Source of the DNA: Physocladia obscura
Lineage: Eukaryota; Chytridiomycota; Chytridiomycetes; Chytridiales; Chytriomycetaceae
Reading direction: 5' to 3'
Length of the DNA: 18,936 nt
Assembly (NCBI GenBank): GCA_027596945.1
Contig: JADGJH010000420.1
Coordinates: 1-18,936 of the forward strand
Both the position numbers and the translations under genes were made by a program. Shown one piece after another: positions 1 through 8,461 of the stretch (within the stretch, counting starts at the first letter, position 1; every line of letters starts with the position of its first letter). The notes below the pieces were generated by a model, which was given only the letters and a program-made list of their open reading frames with translations, ran no database searches and was not told the DNA's origin.

Positions 1-45
1 GACAGAAATTACGGATGAATGCATAGACTAAAAAAAAAAGTACAG

Positions 46-1025
46 ATATTCTCTTACATCAGTCTGGTCATATCATGCTTACTGATTTTGACCTGTCGAA
101 ACCGTCGGTCGCGCCCGGTGCGCCATCGTTTGTGAAATCATCTCTTGTTTCTCCATTCGGTGGCTTCAACAGTCGAAAAAATGACAGCAAGTTGGTATTC
201 GATACTCGCGCAGTAACTCAGAATTTGCGCACAAATTCATTTGTGGGGACCGAAGAATATATCGCTCCTGAAGTTATCAAAGGAAATGGACATACCGTTG
301 CTGTAGACTTTTGGACTGTTGGTATTTTAATCTACGAGATGCTGGTTAGTGTTTAATTATTATTTGATTTTGTTGATGTTGTTTAAAAATGGCAAAAAAA
401 AAAAAAAAAAAAATAGTATGGCATCACTCCATTCAAAGGACCAAACCGGAACGCAACATTTTCAAACGTCATCAATAATGAAGTTTCTTTCCCAATGCCA
501 GATTTGCATCACCGAATTTTTTCCCATAGCAGCCAAAACAACATTTCAGTCACTTCATCATCAACAACTGCCGCAGCATCGACAACCCCCACCAGCAAAT
601 CCAACAGACCGCGCCAACCGAACGAAGTATCCCGTGTGTGTCGCAATCTTGTCACCAGCCTTCTCATCAAAGACGATACACGGCGCCTTGGCAGCAAGGC
701 GGGTGCCTCGGAAGTGAAAATGCATCCCTTCTTCAAGGACACGAACTGGGCGCTCCTGCGCAATCAAACGCCGCCGATAATTCCCGCGCAATACTCGGAC
801 CTGCAGGAATCTGTGGCGAATTTCAGGAACATTAGCACACGGGATATCATGAATGGCCCTAGTTTTGATTTTGAGCGCGATAATGTGATGGGAACGAGAA
901 TGTTGAGGCGGCCGGTTAGTGCAGTGCATATTAATCCTTTTGAGGCATTCGAGTCGATTACACTTAATAGTTGGAATGAGGACCATGTAGCAGGTGGTGG
1001 TGTTGTTAGTGGAAGGGAGTTTTGA
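46..1025 (+). CDS. AGC-family protein kinase, NRC-2/Fpk1 (flippase kinase) type, 3' part
   Basis: Partial gene, exons <46..344 and 417..1025, about 302 residues visible. The window opens in an intron ending TACAG at 41-45; the first exon resumes inside the expected KPEN-ILL element. Seen: the metal-binding triad as TDFDLSK (DFD rather than DFG), activation loop [17 protein letters not shown], the lobe motif [14 protein letters not shown], then after a 72-bp intron (GTTAGT..TAG, phase 0) [35 protein letters not shown] and [21 protein letters not shown]. The DFD triad and a C-terminal [11 protein letters not shown] element replacing a typical hydrophobic motif are hallmarks of the NRC-2/Fpk1/Kin82 group. 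In yeast that group phosphorylates the lipid flippases Dnf1/Dnf2. A Ser/Thr-rich insertion of about 35 residues follows [12 protein letters not shown]. The N-lobe lies outside the window. The family call is firm; the substrate is inferred. Confidence 0.93.
345..416 (+). other. kinase gene intron with a long poly-A run
   Basis: A 72-bp intron, donor GTTAGT, acceptor AAATAG. An uninterrupted A run (about 396-413) lies directly before the acceptor in place of the usual pyrimidine tract. The exons on both sides join in frame between IYEML and YGITPF, which confirms the junction. Confidence 0.85.
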
Positions 1026-2773
1026 TTGGAAGAGTAGTTTTGTTTTTTTGTCTTGTTTTTTTTTTGGAGAGCGAGGAGAGGGTGGTTGGTGGATAGGAAT
1101 AAGACACTATTAATTTTTTTTTTTTTCTTTTTTTCTTTTCTACTTCTCGCACCACCCTTCTTTTCTTTTTGTTTCTCCCCGATTTGCCCATCGCTGTCTT
1201 TCCTTTTTGCTATCTTGGAACCTTTCCTTTTGCCATCTTGGAAACAATTTTGGCCTCATGAATGATGCTTGTTCTTAATTTTTTTTAGTTTTTTTTTTTT
1301 AAAATTTGTTGAGGCAAATGAGTTGCATGTTTTTTGTTTTTGCTGATGCTTTTCCCTCATCTCTTCTTAAAGATCCATGGTTGTTTTTTTTTCTAAACAT
1401 AGAATTTAATCTTTTTTTTTTTCGTTATCTTTTGATTATTTTATCACACACACTCAATATTATGAAAATGGAAAGGCAACCGAAACTGCGGAAGAGGAAT
1501 AGTTACCAAAGAACATCAAGAACAATTACAAACTGAACTGCGCGTAAATTGTAAGCGAAGGGGTTATTTGTCGTTCTTTTTTTTTTTGGGGAAAGGTAAG
1601 ACACATTAATGACTAATCCAAAAACTCACATTTCCGAACCATCAAAAAATCTAGACCGGTCTCTGAGTCAGCAGTCGTTCGCAAGAAACATGAGTTGCGC
1701 TGGTTGTTGTTGTTGCTGTTTTTTTTCCGTGATCCCGAATTTTCTGATCAAACCTCTTTTGTTTGTGTCTTTTGCGACGCGCTGCAGATTGTCGTTTATT
1801 CTCTGCAGGTCTAGGACAAGTTCCCGGCTTGTGTGGTAAACTGCAGATGCCACATGCCGCACAGTTTTTGGGCGTTTTCGCAAGTTCAAATTATTTTTTA
1901 TTTTGGTGCTTTGTTTGTGTATTTTGGCGAATGCGCATAATTTTTGTGCCACTTGTACTTACTTCATTGACATGAAAGATGTTAAAACAACCATTAACCA
2001 AACAAAATTTTGTGAACTCGCATCTGGAGAACCCAACCAGCCAGGCTCACATTCATTTGATCATGATATCTTTTTTTGGAGCATGCAACTTGACAGTTCA
2101 AATTTTCAGACAGTACTTTTGACGGCTCCAGAGTTTTCACCAATCTTGATGAAAAGGTTTTTGTGGATTGGCAAAGGCCAGATTGCCCCAATTCTTTGTT
2201 GTCCAACACAAAATCCAAGTTCATTGGGAATGATCCAAATTTTTTCTTGAGCAATCAATGGAACTGTAAAGTTTCTGGTAGAATTTTGTCGAGAGAGTTG
2301 GAGTTCAAGTGTCACACACCAGATTATTTGAAATTTGTTGTGTTGCAAACTCTCTCACGCACACACACAGAGATGGACAGGAGAGCTGCTGGTTTGGGGT
2401 GACTTTTTTTTATCTATTGTGTTTGTTGCCTTTTTTGGCATGTCTCGTGCTTACTTCGAGGAAAGTCCACCTGTAGAGTTCAATTTTGGTGCAAAATCAG
2501 CAATATAAAGGGCTTTCATAATGCTTCCATGTTTCACATAATTCATGATTATTTCAATTTGCTTTCAGGTCCATCCCAATATCCTACTTCTCAAAGCAGT
2601 TTCTTTGTATAAGTTGTACAAGCCGTATTCTCCTCATAAATAAGTGTCATAATTTCCTTTGTAAATTTCTTTTTGTCAAAAACAATACTGTCACTGTTAT
2701 AGGCAGGTTAGTACTGCTCGTTTGAAAAGATTTTTGCCCAGGTTTGAGAGAAAAAAAAGCAAAACCTGAAAAA
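1026..2773. other. long T-rich intergenic region, no supported gene
   Basis: About 1.75 kb between the kinase stop and the uS3m start. It holds many T runs, a TTG/CTG-type run near 1703-1721 and a short CA run near 2358-2369. Several frames stay open by chance around 1900-2400 on both strands, but none shows a recognisable family. Two stretches look mildly coding: a minus-strand coiled-coil-like frame at 1668-1850 and a plus-strand frame at 2094-2402 that follows a TTTTCAG. I could not build a spliced gene from either. The last part should hold the uS3m promoter; no clear motif was seen. Confidence 0.55.
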
Positions 2774-3490
2774 ATGGGACGCACAAATCCGCTTGGGCTG
2801 CGAGTGAGCCGACTAATCAACTGGCGAAGCTCCGTGCGCCAGCCGTTCCTCACCGACTACGTACGCCACGTGTTCCAGCAGTCTCTGGTCGGCACCCCCG
2901 GCATCCGTGCGTCGACAACGGGTCTCTGGGTCAACATCACCATACTGCAGTCCGACACCACCAACCCGAACAAACATCCACTGCTGGTGCGTATCCTTAT
3001 TTTTGTCTATTTTTAATCCGTCTATTTCATCCACCCAAATTACAACTGAAAAAAAAACAAAAAACACCAGACGCAAGAAAACCCCGCCCTGTCCGGTTTT
3101 GCCTCTGTTAAAATTTCCGAAGTCCTCGGCCGCGACGAACTGCGGATCGGCCAACTCGCGAACAAACTGCCCTTTCACACAAACCTCTGGAAAAATGTCC
3201 ACAAGGAAACTGTTTCCGTTTCGAAAACGCTTGCCGGAGCGAACACTCCTGAATCGAAAGAAGTCGAAATCTCGTCTCCATTAATTGCTCGCGCTCATGC
3301 CGAAGGTCCACTCGCCGCGTTAAAAATCTTTCGCGATACTCCTATTCATTTGCAAATCAATTTGATAAGGAACCCCATTTTGGATGCTGAAATTATGGCT
3401 CAGTATGTTGCTGGCCAAATAAAAAAGGGTGTTCAGCTTCCAAGACTTCAAAAAAATATCATGTCAAAGCTGGAACTAGCCCCAAAATGA
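2774..3490 (+). CDS. mitochondrial small-subunit ribosomal protein uS3m (nuclear encoded)
   Basis: Exons 2774..2986 and 3071..3490 (84-bp intron, GTGCGT..ACCAG, phase 0), 210 residues. The start ATG has a good context (AAAAAATGGGA), and the N-terminus MGRTNPLGLRVSRLINWRSS matches the MGxKxNPxGxRLG..WxS start of uS3. Near the end, LIRNPILDAEIMAQYVAGQI followed by KKGVQLPRLQK matches the bacterial uS3 segment V.xPxLDAxLVAxxIxxQLExRVxFRRAMK. Acts in the mitochondrial small ribosomal subunit, by homology. The protein stops right after this segment, so the C-terminal uS3 domain (in bacteria the GIKVxxSGRLGGAEIAR part) is missing. An AATAAA starts 9 bp after the stop, so the short end looks real. 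Residues about 65-150 are divergent. In many fungi uS3m (Var1/rps3) is encoded in mitochondrial DNA, so a nuclear copy is notable. Confidence 0.8.
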
Positions 3491-4245
3491 ATGCTTTTAA
3501 TAAAGCAATTGAATATATTTATTATTTCATTTTGTGATCATCCTCTCTTCAAGCATACAAGTTGCTTTTCAAATCCATCATCTGACAGCATAATTTTCCA
3601 CTCAATCAATAACAGTCAAAAACAGTGCGTTTGGCAAGATTTCAATTTCCAAAAGCAGTTTCCATTTGGTATTACCACTTTTCCAACTGCAAAACGTTCT
3701 TTCCAGAAAACAGATCTGGACTTGTTTTTACCAAACGTTACTGTTTTAGGAATACAGTAGACTCCATGCGTGATTATGGAATGTACTCATCTAAAGTAAT
3801 TTGCCACTGCCCACATCTACCACGGCATATAGCATTAATTCAAAGTTAACTCAAAAATACCACACAAATATTTACACCTGTTTTTTGCAAATATTAAAAC
3901 CTTATGGACAACTTCCTCAATTACAGTTTATTAACCATCTGTTGTGAATGAAAAAGTTGACTACCTGCTCAGATATCAACGCAAACAGATTCTGCACCAG
4001 AGGTGGTGACTTAATGTTCGGTGCGGCATTTGCTGTGTATTTAACTGGTGACTGGTGATGTATTCATTCCAGTTGACATTCATGTACTTGTGCTGTATCA
4101 GTATTGTTATTCTAGTTTGAAGTTTTATTTTTATTTTTTTGGATAGGAAAAAGGAAAACAAATTTTTTGATTTGTCCAAATTTCTCTTCAAAAAATAAAT
4201 TGCCAAAAAAAAAAATAATAATTAAAAAATTTTAACAAAAAATTT

Positions 4246-4276
<31 letters not shown>

Positions 4277-4293
4277 CGAATCTGCCCCAATTT
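3491..4293. other. convergent intergenic region with A/T homopolymers
   Basis: The shared 3' space of the uS3m gene (+) and the Sly41-like gene (-). The plus-strand frame open at 3491-3760 shows no family similarity and begins straight after the uS3m stop. The right part is almost pure A/T and includes a 23-base A run at 4254-4276, just past the Sly41-like stop codon. Two tandem TTTATT hexamers at 4124-4135 could be minus-strand AATAAA signals for that gene. No RNA gene was seen. Confidence 0.6.
3499..3504 (+). terminator. polyadenylation signal AATAAA of the uS3m gene
   Basis: An exact AATAAA begins 9 bp after the TGA stop at 3488-3490. Its position supports the gene ending here and argues against missed downstream exons. 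Confidence 0.6.
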
Positions 4294-6052
4294 CTAAATA
4301 GGTAAAAACCTTCTCTCCTTCTTCTTTCCACCCATAAATTCAACCTCCTCATCCTCTCCTGAAGAATGCGAGCTGCTTTTTGAATCCATAGTTGCTCGAT
4401 CATACAGCCATAGTCCCCAAAACGTCATAAACAGTCCCACCCACTGCAACCTCCCAACGCCTCTAGCGGCTTCTCCAAAATACACAATACTCGCAACAAT
4501 TACCACAATCCGCTTCAATAGGGACGCAATGCTGAATGTGACGGAACTGCTCACTTGCGAAAGAACAGTGAAGCTGAAGGCTGCTTGCGCAAAATGACTA
4601 ACTCCGTTTATGAGAAAAAGTTGCACAATTTGTGAAGAGGAGGCTGTGATGCGGTCTGCAGTGGAAAGGTGTGATATTGGTGTAGTTGGTAGCGCTAACG
4701 GAACTACTGCCACTGTTGTGTTTGATGTATTGGCAGCAGTTAATGCTGGAGATATAATTACGGTATCTGTTAGATTCGTCGCAGATGTGTAGTTTTTTGG
4801 ATGGAAGTTAGGAAACGACGTAATTGGGCTGATTGACGGCAAGTTTTTCGAGTTTCCTCCAAGCATCGATAGTCCATCCGCGTAGAACCAAAGTGGTGCC
4901 ATAAGAAAAAACGATGTGATACTTGAATAAAATAGAAGGTTGTATTTGTCCATCTTTTTTGTCTTTTTTGTTACTTGCTTGTTGAATATAGCTTTTGAAA
5001 CAATATTCTGGACGACGAAAATTCCGGTTGAAGTGAGTGCACACACAAACCCGAGAAAATGGAACGTGACTTTGTTTGTACATACAAGCATGACGCCTAA
5101 TGTCAGGGGTAATAGAGAAATATAGACTTTTGGGGCATAATTCACTTTGAAAACAAATCTATAAATTGCGATGGTAAATAGAGGCGATAAAGCCTAGAAT
5201 AATACCAAATAAACATTAGTTACGTCAATACCCATAATATCATTGAGAAAAACCAACCTTAATTGTATGTGCAAAAGATACTGGCACCCTGGAGATGGCC
5301 ATCGAGGAAAACGCATGCCCAGAGATCAAAAAGACTGCAAGAGGTGCCGTTGTTCTAAATGCTTCCAATGAAGGAGGCCGAATACCAGCGTGTCGGATTT
5401 TTAAAATATAGAATTGTCCAGACGAAACAATCAGGCACCCTGCTGCTACAAAGAGGAATTGAATCCACGAAAGAGTCAACGGGTATTTGAAAACATTAAG
5501 TAGATCTTTGCCGATATTTGACGTTATTGATGATGACAGGTACCAGGCAAGACAAAGGGCGATAAATTTGGCATTTTCAACCCAATGAGCGTGTTTCTCA
5601 AAGGACGACACAGAAGGATGCTTGGAATGATACTGAGAAGGTGGAAGAGCGTACGGACGCGGAGAAGAGAAAACGGCCGAGACGGTTGAATGGAGGTTTT
5701 TGGATACATTGCTGGGATAATGCATTTCAAGGTTACTGCTAAGAGTGATAGGTTTGACGTTTACGACAGATTCGAAAATTGGAAATTCGTGCAACGATGT
5801 AGCAGTAGAAGACCGACGTATATATGGCGGTGGACTTCCGGTGGCACTGGGCGACGAAATAGAATTACAATCCCGCTCGCTAATCGAGCCTGTTGCAACA
5901 ACAGTTACCGATGGAGTGGACTCTGCCGAAACGAAAGCCGGCGCAGAAACGGAACGCGAGTACAACGCAAAAATTTCGCTAAGGTGAAGACGGGATGGGT
6001 CTGGTGTTGAAGCTTGGACAGATTTTGGGGTGGGAAGTTCGTGTTCTGGCAT
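4294..6052 (-). CDS. Sly41-like transporter, triose-phosphate translocator (TPT/SLC35E) family
   Basis: Exons 6052..5258 and 5193..4294 (64-bp intron, GTTGGT..TTCTAG, phase 0), 564 residues. Residues 1 to about 160 are a Ser/Pro-rich, probably cytosolic tail. The membrane domain starts near 163 (WVENAKFIALCLAWYLSSS) and contains the family elements KDLLNVFKYPLTLSWIQF, VPVSFAHTIK joined to ALSPLFTIAIYRFVF, and SVTFSIASLLKRIVVIV. This matches yeast Sly41 and SLC35E-type proteins of the ER/Golgi, which belong to the drug/metabolite transporter superfamily; the transported substrate is not known from sequence. A loop of about 80 residues (FYADGLSMLGG to ASSSQIVQLF) has four N-glycosylation sequons (NYT, NLT, NTS, NTT) and lengthens the protein beyond Sly41. 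The tail is acidic, then basic (EDEEVEF, KKKERRFLPI). ATG at 6050-6052 is the first in-frame start found. Divergent to the NRAMP gene. Confidence 0.88.
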
Positions 6053-6273
6053 TCGATATCGGTAACGAAACTTGCCGTGTGTGGTTCGGACAAGCGTTTG
6101 GACAACGGATTAAATGCTCAGGCACAGAGAAGCTCAGCTTGGATGGTTTTGCTCGAAAACTGGAGCTTTGATGATGCTGACACAGAACTTTCGAAGAGTT
6201 CAGTTTTTTGACAACGAATGATGTGACACAAAAGTTTGTCCCAAATTGAAACCAAAATAATTGCCAAGAGAAG
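6053..6273. promoter_or_regulatory. divergent promoter region, Sly41-like (-) / NRAMP (+)
   Basis: 221 bp separate two divergently transcribed starts, so both promoters must lie here or overlap the 5' ends. No TATA box or known metal-response motif stands out. Co-regulation is possible but only inferred from geometry. Confidence 0.5.
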
Positions 6274-8394
6274 ATGAGCATTCCTGGCCACACCGCAACC
6301 CAGCCGCAATCGCCGCCAGTGTGGACAGCAACCGCGCGACGCCTGTTTTCAATTGCTATCGCAACTTTCGGCCCTGGCTCATTTATTGCAGTCGGATACA
6401 TGGTTTGTTTTTGCACACTATTTATTACTCACGCACTCACCCAGTTGAGTTTCGTTTTACACCAAAACAGGATCCAGGAAATTGGGCAACTGATCTACAA
6501 GGTATGCCTGCTTTTTATTTTAAATTTGCGTTTTCCTCTGACAAGAAAGCTGTCAAAAAATTCATTATTCAGCTAATTCTATATTTAGGTGGCGCTGAAT
6601 TCAATTATTCACTGCTATTCATTGTTCTATTATCTGGAGCAATTGCAATCGCACTTCAGTCTCTCACTATCCGTTTGGGAATTGTCACTGGACTGGATCT
6701 ACCGCAAATGTGTCGTCACGAATTTCACTTCACTGTAAACTTTTTTTTATGGCTTTGCGCAGAAACGGCAATTATCATGACTGATCTGGCCGAAGTAATT
6801 GGCGCTGCTATCTCGCTTGAATTATTATTTGGTCTTCCGATTATATACGGGGTTTTGGTCATGGGACTTGATGTTTTAATTGTATTATTTGGGTTAGTTA
6901 AAGTGCAGCACTTCATTTCTTTGGGATATTCTAAAATTTTCCTACACCAGATGGAACAAAAAATATATACGATACTTTGAACTATTTATTTTCATTTTGA
7001 TTCTTGGGGTTGGTCTGTGCTTTATGATTCTTCTACCTCAGCTGTCTGTGGAATGGGGCGAGGCGTTTTTCGGATACATACCGTCCTCAATATTGGTAAC
7101 AAATTCAAATGCGCTCGTGACATCACTTGGAATTCTTGGAGCAACAGTGATGCCGCATAATTTGTACCTTCACAGCAGTTTAGTTCAAATCAAGTCACCT
7201 GTATTTCTGGAACCGAACGCCAAAGGTCATATACCGCAAAATAAATCAAATAGCGCTGGCGCCAATCCGACAGCAAATTTAGTCAATGAAGAAAACACGG
7301 AGATTATACAATCAATCCAATCAGAATCTGCGCACACTTTATTTATTCCAACAACAGCATCGTCAACGGAGTCAGAAATACAGTGTGAAGCCAGAACACG
7401 CATTGCACAATCTGCAGCAAACACAAGCAATGTATTGACGTCAAATAGCAATCCTCGAACTCTTTTAATTCGTTATCGTGAAGCTATAAGGAGATGTCTT
7501 AACCATCTCAATGTCGATTCCACAATCAGCCTGGTGTACGCGACAATAGTGAACTCGCTGATTCTCATTTGTGCGGCAGCGGCATTTTTTGATCCTTCAC
7601 AGGGTCCCGACAATGAAAACACCCAAGTTACGGGAATAGTTCAGGCGTATAATCTTTTACACACGAATCTGGGAAAATTCGGCGCGACTGTTTTTGCAGT
7701 AGGATTATTTTTCAGTGGGCAGTGCAGCACTATTACTGGAACTTTAGCGGGGCAGGTTGTAATGGAAGGTTTTCTTGGGGGTGTAGATACTTTGCTACAC
7801 AATACAAACGGAGTTTTAGTGGATGACTGTGCATCTGCGCACGAGTTAATTGCAGCAAAAGTCGAAACTGTTGAAAATAATAATAGTGCAAATAATGCAG
7901 AGCCATTTCTCGTTGTAACGACAATTGAATCTGATAGCTCTGCAATATTTGATCGAAATGAGTTACGACTAAACTCTAACCAAGAAATAACCGGAAACAA
8001 AAAGAAATTTGTGGCGCAGAAGCCAAAATGGACTGATAAAATGGTTGTTTTCTTTCGAAGGAATATGTGGGCGAGGCGGCTGATTACTCGCGGACTTGCA
8101 ATTATCCCAGCCTTAGTTGTCACCGTAACTCAAGGGGCAGGAGCAGTGAATCAATTGCTAGTGCTGTCGCAGGTTATTTTGGGAGTGTTGCTGCCATTTG
8201 CAATGTGGCCGCTTGTTTACTTCACCAGTTCTAGACGGGTCATGACAGTATGCTACAAGAGAGAGTCAGAAAGTGCTGAAAGCGAGGAGCAAATCTATAC
8301 AAACTCTTTGATATATTCAATTCTGTTATTTGTAGTTGCGGGATGCGTGACAGTTTTGAATCTGTATATTGTGTACAATGCTTGCGCACAATAA
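6274..8394 (+). CDS. NRAMP family divalent metal transporter (Smf-like)
   Basis: Exons 6274..6402, 6471..6501, 6589..6892 and 6951..8394 give 635 residues in frame. Introns are 68, 87 and 58 bp with GTTTGT, GTATGC and GTTAGT donors. NRAMP hallmarks in order: FGPGSFIAVGYM then DPGNWATDLQ (residues 44-53; D44 and N47 are the TM1 metal ligands), LQSLTIRLGIVTGLDL, TDLAEVIGAAISLELLFGLP, GATVMPHNLYLHSSLVQ (TM6 ligands A219 and M222), FFSGQCSTITGTLAGQVVMEGF, and LLPFAMWPLVYFTS near the C-terminus. Members are proton-coupled importers of Mn2+, Fe2+ and related metals at the plasma membrane, endosome or vacuole. Two long hydrophilic loops are inserted: about residues 239-330 after TM6, and about 432-518 before the LITRGLAIIPALVVTVTQG helix. 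AATAAA overlaps the TAA stop. The family is certain; the location (Smf1, Smf2 or Smf3-like) cannot be told. Confidence 0.96.
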
Positions 8395-8395
8395 A
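8390..8395 (+). terminator. AATAAA overlapping the NRAMP stop codon
   Basis: The TAA stop (8392-8394) lies inside an AATAAA hexamer. Only 67 bp separate this stop from the next start codon, so 3' processing here would have to be very compact. A later, weaker signal inside the next gene is the alternative. Confidence 0.4.
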
Positions 8396-8461
8396 GGGTC
8401 ATTTGATTGAATTAAATTTCGAGAAGGAAAAGAGTTTCTCGTTTCTGCAAGCGACGAGAAG

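Noticed and set aside
1903..2402. Overlapping open frames on both strands (plus at 1903-2250 and 2163-2402, minus at 1994-2254 and 2106-2348).
   Set aside because: Several frames are open at once, none shows a known family, and no consistent splice model could be built. Chance openness is the simplest reading.
3491..3760. An 89-codon open frame directly after the uS3m stop, possibly the missing uS3 C-terminal domain.
   Set aside because: Its peptide shows nothing like the uS3 C-terminal domain (no SGRLGGAE-type motif), and AATAAA lies right at its start.
4294..4403. Minus-strand frame at 4188-4403 reading into the poly-A tract.
   Set aside because: It is a shadow of the last Sly41-like exon in another frame; its Phe run comes only from the A/T homopolymers.
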